A DNA stretch of 15,705 bases from Halobacteriovoraceae bacterium (GCA_002718735.1 PBFR01000016.1:1-15705); one strand, 5' to 3'; shown: positions 7,401 to 14,623, numbered from the stretch's first letter. Numbers and translations are program-made. Notes: generated by a model from the letters alone, not told the origin.

Positions 7401-8507
7401 CTATCTTAAGATATAAAGTCGATTTCTGGACGAAAACAGGGATAAGAATCCACTAGAGGTCTCAAGCTGACCGAATACAGCAGATTGATCACTCCCTAGG
7501 TTGAACTCATCTTTAACCTTTAATGATACAGGCTCAAGAAAGAAAACCTTTTGGGACATTGTGGCCACAGCGAGCCCATCCTTCCATTTAACAATTGATG
7601 AGATTCCTTCATCTACAAGAGACTGCTTCATTATTACCTTGCCGGTGGAGTCCACAATGGCAACTTTGCCAAAAACGGTGCCGACGACCAGGTTTCCATT
7701 CATTTTAATGGGAGCATGGGCAACTTTAAGAGCAACAGTTCTTAAAACTACTCCATTGTCAGGATTTACGAATTTTAAGAAATCTGAAGCGGAGCCAGCA
7801 ACAATCTTACCATCAAAATAAATAGGGTCGACATCCACATCAACAAACTTCAATCCACCACCTAAGCGCTGCTCCCACACAACTACCCCTTCTTCCATAG
7901 ATAGAGATACAAGATAGCCATCAGCAAAGCCCACAATTAGTCGATTTTTATAAGGAAGAGGTCTGGAAACTCTCTGAAGTGTTGTAGTAAAAGGGACTGA
8001 GCGCTTATAAGACCAAAATACCTTACCAGTGGCCGCGTCCAAAGCCACTAATCTATGATCGCGCAAATGAAAGAACATTCTACCACCTGAAACAACAGGT
8101 GCACTTTCTACAGGGGACCCAAGATCGATTGAGTACTCTAACTCACCGGTAATGTAGTTTCTTGCAAAAACTCTTCCTTCAATTGAGCCATAGATCACAA
8201 GGTCTTCAAACAAAGCAGGCTGAGCATTAATGGCCTGTTTTTCATCAGCTTCCCAAAGAAGCCTACCACTATCAAGCTTGTAGCTTCTCATTACACCGTC
8301 AAGGGATCCCATAAAGACTAAATCTTCATATACTAAAGGTGAGCCAACACCAATTGGCAGATTACCTGAAGAATAGTTTGGATCTAGGTTTTTGGCCCAA
8401 GCGACTGTGAAGTGCTTTTGCTCCTTCTTGGGAGCTTCCACGGAGTCAACGCTCTTTTTTAAAGATGAACATCCAACGATTAGAAATAGGGCCAGAAGCT
8501 TATTCAT
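7401..8507 (-). CDS. bamB: BamB-like outer-membrane assembly lipoprotein (PQQ-repeat beta-propeller)
   Basis: BamB is the beta-propeller lipoprotein of the BAM complex, which folds barrels into the outer membrane. The 368-residue product (E. coli BamB is about 390) has a lipobox IVGC with C13 as the lipidation site. It is then built of repeated PQQ-type blades of the form pattern DLV-x-GS-DG-x-x-x-x-LD-x-x-G-x-x-x-W; clear copies are near EDLVFMGSLDGVMRSYKLD, EDLVIYGSIEGRVFA, HRLVALDAATGKVFWSY, NRLIVGFADGYLVSL and DFLKFVNPDNGVV. The neighbour supports the call: a YfgM-like gene ends 5 nt before the ATG, as in the yfgM-bamB-der order of proteobacteria. The ribosome-binding site is weak, so translation is likely coupled. 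PQQ-repeat proteins can also be dehydrogenases, but no quinone-enzyme features are seen and the length and synteny favour BamB. Confidence 0.85.
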   Translation of the reverse strand: MNKLLALFLIVGCSSLKKSVDSVEAPKKEQKHFTVAWAKNLDPNYSSGNLPIGVGSPLVYEDLVFMGSLDGVMRSYKLDSGRLLWEADEKQAINAQPALFEDLVIYGSIEGRVFARNYITGELEYSIDLGSPVESAPVVSGGRMFFHLRDHRLVALDAATGKVFWSYKRSVPFTTTLQRVSRPLPYKNRLIVGFADGYLVSLSMEEGVVVWEQRLGGGLKFVDVDVDPIYFDGKIVAGSASDFLKFVNPDNGVVLRTVALKVAHAPIKMNGNLVVGTVFGKVAIVDSTGKVIMKQSLVDEGISSIVKWKDGLAVATMSQKVFFLEPVSLKVKDEFNLGSDQSAVFGQLETSSGFLSLFSSRNRLYILR

Positions 8508-8512
8508 TAATT

Positions 8513-9184
8513 CTACTTTTTAATTTGTTGAAGATATAGGCGAGCATACTTGGCATACTCAGTGTTCTCATGATTCTTAACCACATGATCTAAGAAACTT
8601 TGGGCCTTTTCAGTATTTCCTTTTGCAAGGTGTAAACGCCCAAGCTCCAAGTAGTTCTTCGCTTCCAAAACTTCGTAGTTAGCGCCAACCAAAGACTCAT
8701 ATATTTCGATGGCCTTGTCTTGTTGGCCAAGATCTTCGTAAACAGGAGCCAATTTTGTTCCTAGAAATAGGTACATTTGAGTTCCGGCAGTATACTCACC
8801 CAACCACTTCTCAAGAATTTGGGCTGCCTCCGTTCCTTTATTTTCATCAAGAAGCTTTTGCGTCACACCTAAAACAGCTGGAACGAGATTGGGATTCCCA
8901 ATAAGTTCAGACTTAACATTAAGTAACTCTTTAACCGCTTCATCTGAGTTCATATCACCTTTAGTAAAAGGCTCAATGATGTTGGATTGAACAGCATATG
9001 CCTGGTCCAACATAGCACTCTCTTGCTTGTTGCTTTGATTCTTATAGATACTGATCGCAATAACTGCCAATACAACTATGACACCTGCAATCATAATAGG
9101 TTTTTTGTTTTCGTTAATGACATGGCCTAAATCTGTTTTATTAAGAGTTTCATCCAATGTCTGAGCTTGTGTTTCGTTGGCCAT
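8513..9184 (-). CDS. YfgM-like membrane-anchored TPR protein
   Basis: YfgM is an inner-membrane TPR protein that in E. coli associates with the SecYEG translocon and PpiD. This 223-residue product has the same plan: a short cytoplasmic N-terminus, one membrane helix at about 29-47 (PIMIAGVIVVLAVIAISIY), then a periplasmic helical domain. TPR-like helices are best seen at about 132-220 (LAPVYEDLGQQDKAIEIYESL; YLELGRLHLAKGNTEKAQSFL). A TGGAGAT site precedes the ATG by about 7 nt, and a strong promoter lies upstream. It is the first gene of a two-gene transcript with bamB, 5 nt apart. The family assignment rests on architecture and gene order more than on individual motifs; other membrane TPR proteins look similar. 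Confidence 0.75.
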   Translation of the reverse strand: MANETQAQTLDETLNKTDLGHVINENKKPIMIAGVIVVLAVIAISIYKNQSNKQESAMLDQAYAVQSNIIEPFTKGDMNSDEAVKELLNVKSELIGNPNLVPAVLGVTQKLLDENKGTEAAQILEKWLGEYTAGTQMYLFLGTKLAPVYEDLGQQDKAIEIYESLVGANYEVLEAKNYLELGRLHLAKGNTEKAQSFLDHVVKNHENTEYAKYARLYLQQIKK

Positions 9185-9215
9185 AAATTATCTCCATTTA
9201 ATTTAAATCCAAAAA

Positions 9216-9245
9216 AGTATATGGTTAAATTCAATAAGTTGTCAA
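9216..9245 (-). promoter_or_regulatory. Strong candidate promoter of the yfgM-bamB transcript
   Basis: On the minus strand a perfect -35 TTGACA (9245-9240) is followed after 18 bp by TATACT (9221-9216, 5 of 6 -10 bases). The start near 9209 gives a leader of about 25 nt containing GGAG before the ATG at 9184. Confidence 0.7.
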
Positions 9246-9267
9246 AGCTGATTGGATCAATTAGGAT
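9239..9267 (+). promoter_or_regulatory. Possible promoter of the beta-barrel gene pair
   Basis: TTGTCA (9239-9244, 5 of 6) is followed at 17 bp by TAGGAT (9262-9267, 4 of 6). A start would fall at or next to the ATG at 9274, implying a nearly leaderless mRNA. However, AGGA within the same TAGGAT is also well placed as a ribosome-binding site (about 7 nt from the ATG), in which case the real promoter lies further upstream. The -35 overlaps that of the divergent yfgM promoter. Confidence 0.35.
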
Positions 9268-9273
9268 TTTAAT

Positions 9274-9762
9274 ATGCGTTTATTAATCATTGTTTTTACT
9301 GTATTTTTCTGCAACGTATCAAGTGTTTATGCTATGAATCTAGCTGGACGATTAGGCATTGGACTATCCAATCAAATTGTCACAGGCATTGATACCTTAT
9401 CTTTAAAGCTACAAAGAAATCGCTCTACTGCATTTGGTGCTCTACTTGGGCTAAACTCAAGCTCAGACGCATCAAACTACGCAATTGGTCTAAAAGGATA
9501 TAGGGTCATTTACGATGAGCCTCAGTTAAACTTCTATTCAGCATTCACCGGTGCTTTGTTTACATACGAAGATGAAACAGATGATACCGATAGCGGGTAT
9601 CAGGCCGAGGCGGCATTTGGGACCGAGTTCAGTTTTCAAGGCCTAGAAAGCTTAGGCTTTAGTTTTGAATTTGGTCTTGGAGTGGTGAAGCATGAAGGAT
9701 CAACAGCTGTAAGAACAATTGGACATAGCGTTCTATCTTCTGCGATCCACTTTTACTTATAA
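9274..9762 (+). CDS. Small outer-membrane beta-barrel-like protein
   Basis: The 162-residue product has a signal peptide (cleavage near SSVYA, residue 20). The mature part of about 142 residues is made of alternating polar and hydrophobic strands with glycines and aromatics (NLAGRLGIGL, NYAIGLKGYRVIY, LNFYSAFTGALFTYE, GFSFEFGLGVV), and ends AIHFYL with Phe three from the end and a final hydrophobic Leu, a plausible outer-membrane insertion signal. The size fits about six to eight strands. I cannot name a family. There is an AGGA site before the ATG. The stop overlaps the next start (TAATG), so it is translated together with a second barrel-like protein. Both are next to the BamB gene on the opposite strand. 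Confidence 0.75.
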   Translation: MRLLIIVFTVFFCNVSSVYAMNLAGRLGIGLSNQIVTGIDTLSLKLQRNRSTAFGALLGLNSSSDASNYAIGLKGYRVIYDEPQLNFYSAFTGALFTYEDETDDTDSGYQAEAAFGTEFSFQGLESLGFSFEFGLGVVKHEGSTAVRTIGHSVLSSAIHFYL

Positions 9763-10559
9763 TGAAATTAAACTTTCTTCTTATTATTTTTGCCCTTTCC
9801 AATACGGCGCTGGCACAGTTCAACCAGAACTTTGACATGGACGACGATTTGGAAATTGGGGGTGATATATTTTCAGACTTCAATGAAGATCTTGAAGCAG
9901 CCCAAGTGGAAGAAGATGAAAGGTTCTATCGCTACTCTAGGTTTGTAAGTTTTAATTTGGGTGTAGGCATGACCACATTCTCTGGAAACAGAGGGCTAGC
10001 TTACGAAGACAATCCCCCATCCTTTGGTCTTTCCCTAATGTACTTTTTAGACTTCCAAAATGTCTTTACCATGGGAATTGAATACTCCGAGCATACAATG
10101 TTTATCGACACGTTTGTTAATGGACACCGAACACAAATTTTAGGTGCAGTGGAGACCAGCATGCTTAGGCCATTCTTTGGCTTTAGATACTATATTGACA
10201 CCTCAGACTTAGGCACGGCCATTACCTATTCCAATCCCTATCTAACTGGAAGATTGGAATACTGGTACCAGACGAACAAGTTTATTGAGCGAGACAATAT
10301 CAGCGATGAGTCTGATGGAGGAATTGGAGTGGCCTTTGGAGCAGGCCTTGAGTTTCCAATAGAGTTAAAAAAGAGATACTTTAACGTGGAAGTGCTTTAT
10401 CACCGTGTTAACTTCTTTGATAAGCATACAATGGACTATAGGCAAATTCCTGAAGATGACCCAGACCATGACTTTGGCGCAAGGCCTAGTGAGTACGGTT
10501 ATGAGGATCTAACAGGAAATGCCTTAAGTGTTTTCTTTAACTACGTTCTTTCTTGGTGA
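9762..10559 (+). CDS. Outer-membrane beta-barrel-like protein with acidic N-terminal linker
   Basis: The 265-residue product has a signal peptide (MKLNFLLIIFALSNTALA, cleavage after residue 18). An acidic stretch of about 35 residues follows (DMDDDLEIGG, DFNEDLEAAQVEEDE), then a strand-rich region with barrel character: RFVSFNLGVGMTTF, FGLSLMYFLDF, FTMGIEYSEHTM, PFFGFRYYIDT, YLTGRLEYWYQT, GVAFGAGLEFPIE and YFNVEVLYHRVNFF. It ends in LSVFFNYVLSW, with an aromatic terminal residue typical of outer-membrane proteins. The acidic linker may bind divalent ions or a partner; that is a guess. It overlaps the upstream barrel gene by 1 nt (TAATG) and is followed at once by a terminator hairpin. Family not recognised; the localisation is well supported. 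Confidence 0.8.
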   Translation: MKLNFLLIIFALSNTALAQFNQNFDMDDDLEIGGDIFSDFNEDLEAAQVEEDERFYRYSRFVSFNLGVGMTTFSGNRGLAYEDNPPSFGLSLMYFLDFQNVFTMGIEYSEHTMFIDTFVNGHRTQILGAVETSMLRPFFGFRYYIDTSDLGTAITYSNPYLTGRLEYWYQTNKFIERDNISDESDGGIGVAFGAGLEFPIELKKRYFNVEVLYHRVNFFDKHTMDYRQIPEDDPDHDFGARPSEYGYEDLTGNALSVFFNYVLSW

Positions 10560-10592
10560 GCGCCACCTAGGATTTGGCGGCGCTTTTCTGTA
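10559..10592 (+). terminator. Intrinsic terminator of the beta-barrel pair, overlapping the 3' end of der
   Basis: AGCGCC (10559-10564) pairs with GGCGCT (10580-10585), extended by two further pairs after one mismatch, with a loop of about 9 nt and followed by TTTTCTG. The stem starts at the stop codon of the plus-strand gene, and its downstream half lies within the last codons of der on the minus strand. On the minus strand no T-run follows, so it serves the plus strand only. Confidence 0.7.
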
Positions 10593-12336
10593 ATCTTTTT
10601 TCAATATCTGTACTTGTTCTAAAAATTAAATGCACAGGAGTGTTAACAAATTGAAACTCTCTTCTAAGCCCATTTTGTAGATACCTTTTATAGTTTTCAG
10701 GAATTCCCTGAGACTTATTAGTAAATAGTAAAAATGTAGGAGGAGAAGCTTTCAGCATGGATGCATACTTCACTCTAAATCGTTTTCCAGCAGATTTGTT
10801 CAGAATAATTGGATGCTTATCCACAAGATAAGAGATTGTTTTATTCAATCTTCCTGTCGAGACCTTTTGTCTTCTAATAATCATAGTGTTCATTAGAGAG
10901 CGCTTAAGGTGGGAAAAGTAGCTTCCTTTTTTAGCGGAAATTGGAACAAGTTCACAGAATCCAAGCCAAGGAATGGTTGCCCTTAAATCAAGAAGCCATT
11001 CTCTTTTCTTTTTACCATCATTCATAATGTCTTTCATAAGATCTACCTTATTCAAACAAATGATGATCGACTTTCCTTTCTCCAGGGCAATATCACAAAG
11101 TCTTCTGTCTTGGTGAGTGATTCCTTTTGTGGCGTCCACCATAAAGATGACAACATCACATTCGGTAATTGCTTTTAATGAGCGATAAACAGATTGCTCT
11201 TCAATAAATCCTTTAACACGCTTTTGTTTTCTAATGCCTGCAGTGTCAATGATCTTGATTGATCTATATGGATTTTCTTCTTCAAGTTCTTCCGACTCTT
11301 CTTCTACATCATCTTCGACTTCTTCAAGGGATCTTTCCAGATCCTCGACTTTAAACAGATCATCCTCTCCAAGGTCTTCTTCAACCTCAATCTCTTTATC
11401 GTCTTCATCATCATGACCATTTCGAAGATCGGGAGACATTTGATCATAGGCAAAGAGTTCTTGCTCACCAAATTGTTCTTCGTATTCTTGAAACTCTTCC
11501 AATAAGGCCATGTTATTTTTTCGAAATTTATCATCCACAGCACCCAATTCTTTTGCTTTGTCGCCAAAGAATAGATCAAAATATGCCTCAATTGGATCAA
11601 CAGTAGCTCCAGGAATGTCAGATACCAGTGCTCTCTGAGCACCTACGAATCGATTAAGAAGTGTGGACTTTCCAGCATTGGGTGCTCCAATGATTGCGAC
11701 ACTTCCAACAACGTCGTGATTTGGTTTAACTCCTTTTTGGATGTCTTTTTCGTCACTCTCTTTTTTCTCAAAGTCTTGAGCAAAAGTGTAGAGTCTATCC
11801 TTTAAGTCTTTAAGACCACGGTTATGTTCAGCGGAGATGATCATAAAGTCATCTTCTTTAAGACCTAACTCGTAGAAGTCGGCCTCATCGCCCCACTGCT
11901 TGTCAGAGTCAAATTTATTGATCAAAAGCCACATTTCCTTTTTTGTTGTTCTAATGTAGTCGGCGATAGTTTTGTCAAAAGGAAGAAGCCCTTCTCTAAC
12001 GTCTACTACAAAAAGAATTAAATCAGACTCTTCAATTGCTAGCTTTGCTTGCTCGGCCATTTCATCAAAGAATGGCTCGGCCGGCGCTCTTTGCTTTCTT
12101 TTATCTTCTTCTATCTTTTCAGGATAAAATCCACCCGTGTCTACCACAATAATGTCTGTTGGGTTTTCTCCTGTTGGAGATTCAACAGAGCAGATATCGT
12201 AGTGTCGATCTCTTGTCACACCCGGTTGATCAAAAGTCATTGCTTTAAAGGACTTCTTCATCAAGCGGTTGAAGACCGTGCTTTTTCCAACGTTCGGTCG
12301 CCCAATTAAGGATACGACTGCTGAGCGGTTTCTCAT
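10567..12336 (-). CDS. der: Ribosome-assembly double GTPase Der (EngA) with a large acidic insertion in the second G domain
   Basis: Der has two GTPase domains and a KH-like domain and is needed for 50S assembly. I start at the ATG at 12336 (589 residues) because GGAG lies 6 nt upstream and it overlaps the era stop as ATGA; a TTG at 12348 would only add four residues and contains that site. Domain 1: GRPNVGKS (12-19), PGVTRD (38-43), DTGG (66-69), NKFD (140-143), SAE (168-170). Domain 2: GAPNAGKS (217-224), PGATVD (242-247), DTAG (364-367), NKVD (429-432), SAK (467-469). KH-like domain from about 485. Der is usually about 440-490 residues. The excess is a roughly 100-residue segment at about 253-355 between the PGATVD and DTAG motifs, ending in a run of Asp and Glu (309-355). 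All GTPase motifs are intact, so both domains should work. Third gene of rnc-era-der. Confidence 0.96.
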   Translation of the reverse strand: MRNRSAVVSLIGRPNVGKSTVFNRLMKKSFKAMTFDQPGVTRDRHYDICSVESPTGENPTDIIVVDTGGFYPEKIEEDKRKQRAPAEPFFDEMAEQAKLAIEESDLILFVVDVREGLLPFDKTIADYIRTTKKEMWLLINKFDSDKQWGDEADFYELGLKEDDFMIISAEHNRGLKDLKDRLYTFAQDFEKKESDEKDIQKGVKPNHDVVGSVAIIGAPNAGKSTLLNRFVGAQRALVSDIPGATVDPIEAYFDLFFGDKAKELGAVDDKFRKNNMALLEEFQEYEEQFGEQELFAYDQMSPDLRNGHDDEDDKEIEVEEDLGEDDLFKVEDLERSLEEVEDDVEEESEELEEENPYRSIKIIDTAGIRKQKRVKGFIEEQSVYRSLKAITECDVVIFMVDATKGITHQDRRLCDIALEKGKSIIICLNKVDLMKDIMNDGKKKREWLLDLRATIPWLGFCELVPISAKKGSYFSHLKRSLMNTMIIRRQKVSTGRLNKTISYLVDKHPIILNKSAGKRFRVKYASMLKASPPTFLLFTNKSQGIPENYKRYLQNGLRREFQFVNTPVHLIFRTSTDIEKRLQKSAAKS

Positions 12337-13301
12337 TTTTGTCTCCAAACTCTATTTGACTTGTTTGTTCTTGGAAGTCCAAGCTCGTCTAGAACGTAGT
12401 TGTTCTTAAACCATTTTGGACTTACTTTTACGTGCAGGTTCAGGTGAGTTCTAGCTCCAACCATAGCCTCAATTTTCTTTCTGGCATTTGTGCCAATTTG
12501 CTTAATCACACTTCCCTTTGATCCAACGACGATAGCTCTTTGAGATGGACGGTTAACAAGAATAGTTGCTGAAATTTTACAGTCAAACTCTTTCCCGTCT
12601 TTTGTTGTCATTGGGTCTTGGTAATCATCCACGACCACTGCTAGCTCATATGGAAGTTCGTCCTTTAGAATTTTAAAGGCCTGCTCTCTGATATACTCGC
12701 TCGCAAAGAAACGCATGTTTTTGTTGGATACATCACCTTGAGGATAAAAGTGTGGGCCTGGCTTTGCTTCATCAACAAGAGCTCCAGTAAGGATGTGGAT
12801 ATTGTCTCCTGTCTTTGCAGAGATTGGGATATATCGTTCCACGCTTGGAATTAACTCTTTGATTTTTGCAAAGAGCTCATCCATCTCTTCCTCAGACTTA
12901 TTTGCTCTATCTTGCTTAGTGAATAGAACCCATGTCTTTGAAAGCTCTCTATCAAATGCCTTCTTGAAATCGATTACATCTTGAAGTGGATCATTATTTA
13001 GATCTACTAATAAAAGGTTTAGATCAACGCCTTCTGCACCAAACTGCGCCTGCCCCGTCATACGAATATTGATTTCTTGGTTTGAGGAGTGCGCGCCCGG
13101 AGTGTCTACTAGAACAATTTCTGTTCTATCAACAACAAATACCGCCTGAAAGTGATTTCTCGTTGTTTGAGGCTTAGAGGAAACGATACTTAGATCGAAA
13201 CCTAAAAGTTGGTTAGCAAGAGTGGATTTTCCTGCATTCGGCTTTCCTAAAAGCGCAACCATAAGGTGTTTGTTGTGTGGGTGCTGATCGGTCATTAACA
13301 T
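12333..13301 (-). CDS. era: GTPase Era, 16S rRNA/30S assembly factor
   Basis: Era couples GTP hydrolysis to 16S rRNA 3'-end maturation and 30S assembly. The 322-residue product shows GKPNAGKST (G1, about 19-27), KPQTTRNHFQAV (G2), DTPGAH (G3), TKQD in the NKxD position (G4, a common Era variant), SAKTGDN (G5), and the C-terminal KH domain with VGSKGSVIKQIGTNARKKIE, ending in KVSPKW. It is about 20 residues longer than E. coli Era, partly from an N-terminal lead (MLMTDQHPHNKH). The first ATG is chosen because AGGAG lies 8 nt upstream; the second, two codons on, would be 14 nt away. It follows rnc by 16 nt and overlaps der by 4 nt (ATGA), so the three genes are one transcript with translational coupling. 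Confidence 0.97.
   Translation of the reverse strand: MLMTDQHPHNKHLMVALLGKPNAGKSTLANQLLGFDLSIVSSKPQTTRNHFQAVFVVDRTEIVLVDTPGAHSSNQEINIRMTGQAQFGAEGVDLNLLLVDLNNDPLQDVIDFKKAFDRELSKTWVLFTKQDRANKSEEEMDELFAKIKELIPSVERYIPISAKTGDNIHILTGALVDEAKPGPHFYPQGDVSNKNMRFFASEYIREQAFKILKDELPYELAVVVDDYQDPMTTKDGKEFDCKISATILVNRPSQRAIVVGSKGSVIKQIGTNARKKIEAMVGARTHLNLHVKVSPKWFKNNYVLDELGLPRTNKSNRVWRQK
12343..12348 (-). promoter_or_regulatory. Ribosome-binding site that sets the der start
   Basis: TTGGAG lies inside the last codons of era, with GGAG 6 nt before the ATG at 12336. The upstream TTG that begins this hexamer could be read as a start in the same frame, but then no site would precede it. Confidence 0.7.
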
Positions 13302-13317
13302 TCTATATTCTCCTGTA

Positions 13318-14091
13318 TTAATTCATTTGTTTTAGAACTAGGCGTGCAAGCTCTTGCATGCCCTTCTTCTTGGACTTATGTGTAATCTCACCTAGTTTTT
13401 TGTCTTTAATCGAAACTGAAATTTGAAAGAGCTTCTCTTTTGTGCCTTCGACTTCTGATGAGCTGTACTTAGGCACTTCTTTGTAGATCTTTACTAGCTT
13501 TTCCTGAAGCCTAGATTTAGCGTCAAAGTCATTAATAGAGCTCAGTTCAAAAAGATTGGAGTGTTCCTGCTCGTACATTTTAAATATTTCCAAGCACCGC
13601 TCTCTAGCCCTTTCAAGGCCAAAATTTAAATAAGTTGCTCCTAGATATGCCTCAAAGCAATTGGCCAAAAGAGAATCCTTGTTATGGCCTTTCTCCCTAT
13701 ATTCTCCCTTACCAAGCATTATAAGCTTGTCAAGGCCACACATTCTCGCAAGCGAACTTAGGGTTGTTTCATTTACAATGCTACTTCTAAGCTTGCTAAG
13801 TTTGCCTTCCTTAGTATTGGGATGGATGGCCATAAGTCTTTCAGACACCACGAGCTGAAGTACAGAGTCACCCAGGAACTCTAATCGTTCATTGTTTTTT
13901 AGTTCTTCTTTGGATTCATGAGCAAAAGACTTATGAGTAAAGGCCTCAAATAGTAGATCTGGCCCAGAAGTGTCCAGGCCTAGCTGTGCTGCTTTTTTTA
14001 TAAATTCTTGCATCAGGTCTTTCCTTGTACAGGAAGGATGCATAGGCATAAATTCGTTCAAAAAATAATCTGATAAAAGATCATTTTTCAT
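13318..14091 (-). CDS. rnc: Ribonuclease III
   Basis: RNase III cuts double-stranded RNA, including the 16S and 23S rRNA precursor stems. The 257-residue product has the family signature NNERLEFLGDSVL (66-78), giving metal ligands E71 and D75, and a second active-site helix DSLLANCFEAYLGATYL with E147. The Asp usually two residues before CFE is Asn here (N144). The C-terminal dsRNA-binding domain starts at about 190 (DAKSRLQEKLVKIY) and ends with KSKKKGMQELA. Start: TTGGAG is 5 nt before the ATG at 14091. That gives an N-terminal lead of about 26 residues over typical enzymes. An in-frame ATG at 14013 (residue 27), with AAGGA 8 nt upstream, would give the usual length and is a real alternative. 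First gene of rnc-era-der, behind a structured leader. Confidence 0.95.
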   Translation of the reverse strand: MKNDLLSDYFLNEFMPMHPSCTRKDLMQEFIKKAAQLGLDTSGPDLLFEAFTHKSFAHESKEELKNNERLEFLGDSVLQLVVSERLMAIHPNTKEGKLSKLRSSIVNETTLSSLARMCGLDKLIMLGKGEYREKGHNKDSLLANCFEAYLGATYLNFGLERARERCLEIFKMYEQEHSNLFELSSINDFDAKSRLQEKLVKIYKEVPKYSSSEVEGTKEKLFQISVSIKDKKLGEITHKSKKKGMQELARLVLKQMN

Positions 14092-14181
14092 TTAATCTCC
14101 AAGGTGATCATGGCCCAAGGCCAACATAGGTTAAGTGAGGCGGAGCATAGCGCTACGCCTCTAAAACAGCAATAGCCAAAT
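14092..14181 (-). other. Structured rnc leader with two hairpins
   Basis: The 90-bp gap between a small secreted-protein gene and rnc holds two inverted repeats. The larger (14137-14161) is a 10-bp stem with one mismatch and a 5-nt loop: GAGGCGTAGC against GCTCCGCCTC on the minus strand. The smaller (14111-14123) is TGGCC/GGCCA with a 3-nt loop. Neither is followed by a T-run on the minus strand, so a simple intrinsic terminator is unlikely. The TTGGAG site of rnc follows. Possible roles are a poor terminator for the upstream gene or a regulatory leader for rnc. Confidence 0.45.
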
Positions 14182-14496
14182 TTATTCTGTGATAATTTTG
14201 GTTACAATCTGACTTCCGGACTCAAGTCTATACTCCATGCCGTCAGCAGTACCTACAATTTCTCTACTTTGTCTGATTTTCAAAGTTACATTGAAGACAC
14301 TTGAGTTTCCAACACATAGATAATCTTCACTGTACCATGACCAAGACAGGAAGTTGAATCTTGAGCTTGATTCCAAATAGTCACAAACAGCGTTGTTTTC
14401 GAACTCTATTTTAGATAGTGCCCCACCAATTGTTTGATCGTTGGCCAGAGCGGACACAGAAAGTAGTAGCATAGTAGCAGCGATTAGTTTTTTCAT
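14182..14496 (-). CDS. Small secreted protein, unrecognised
   Basis: The 104-residue product begins with a clean signal peptide (MKKLIAATMLLLSVSALA, cleavage after residue 18), leaving about 86 residues. Two cysteines (in AVCDYL and YLCVGN) may form a disulfide. After the second, two strands appear likely (SSVFNVTLKIRQ and ADGMEYRLESGSQIVTKI). I know no family. GAGGAA lies 3 nt before the ATG, and a good promoter is upstream. It is the last of three small secreted-protein genes on this strand and lies 90 bp before rnc, from which it is separated by a structured region. Confidence 0.75.
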   Translation of the reverse strand: MKKLIAATMLLLSVSALANDQTIGGALSKIEFENNAVCDYLESSSRFNFLSWSWYSEDYLCVGNSSVFNVTLKIRQSREIVGTADGMEYRLESGSQIVTKIITE

Positions 14497-14533
14497 CGTT
14501 TCCTCGGGGGTTAGGTTTATTTAATTGAGTAAT

Positions 14534-14562
14534 TTTATACACCCCAACTAGACTCACTGCAA
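14534..14562 (-). promoter_or_regulatory. Candidate promoter of the 104-residue secreted-protein gene
   Basis: On the minus strand TTGCAG (14562-14557) lies 17 bp before TATAAA (14539-14534). The -10 matches 5 of 6 bases and the -35 only 3 of 6. The start near 14527 gives a leader of about 30 nt, so this gene probably has its own transcript rather than depending on the gene upstream. Confidence 0.5.
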
Positions 14563-14623
14563 CATAACCCTAGAATTGAGATCATTTTTACATGGTCCGA
14601 AGATATTTACTCACAGAAGAATA

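Noticed and set aside
9659..9883. Minus-strand ORF of 74 codons across the two barrel genes
   Set aside because: It is antisense to two genes with signal peptides and barrel-type strands, and it has no convincing start site.
11234..11416. Plus-strand ORF very rich in serine
   Set aside because: It is the reverse of the Asp/Glu codon run in der; the repeated GA-rich codons read as Ser in that frame. No ribosome-binding site or promoter was seen.
12337..12348. TTG start for der four codons upstream
   Set aside because: The TTG is part of the ribosome-binding site for the ATG at 12336, which also forms the usual ATGA overlap with era.
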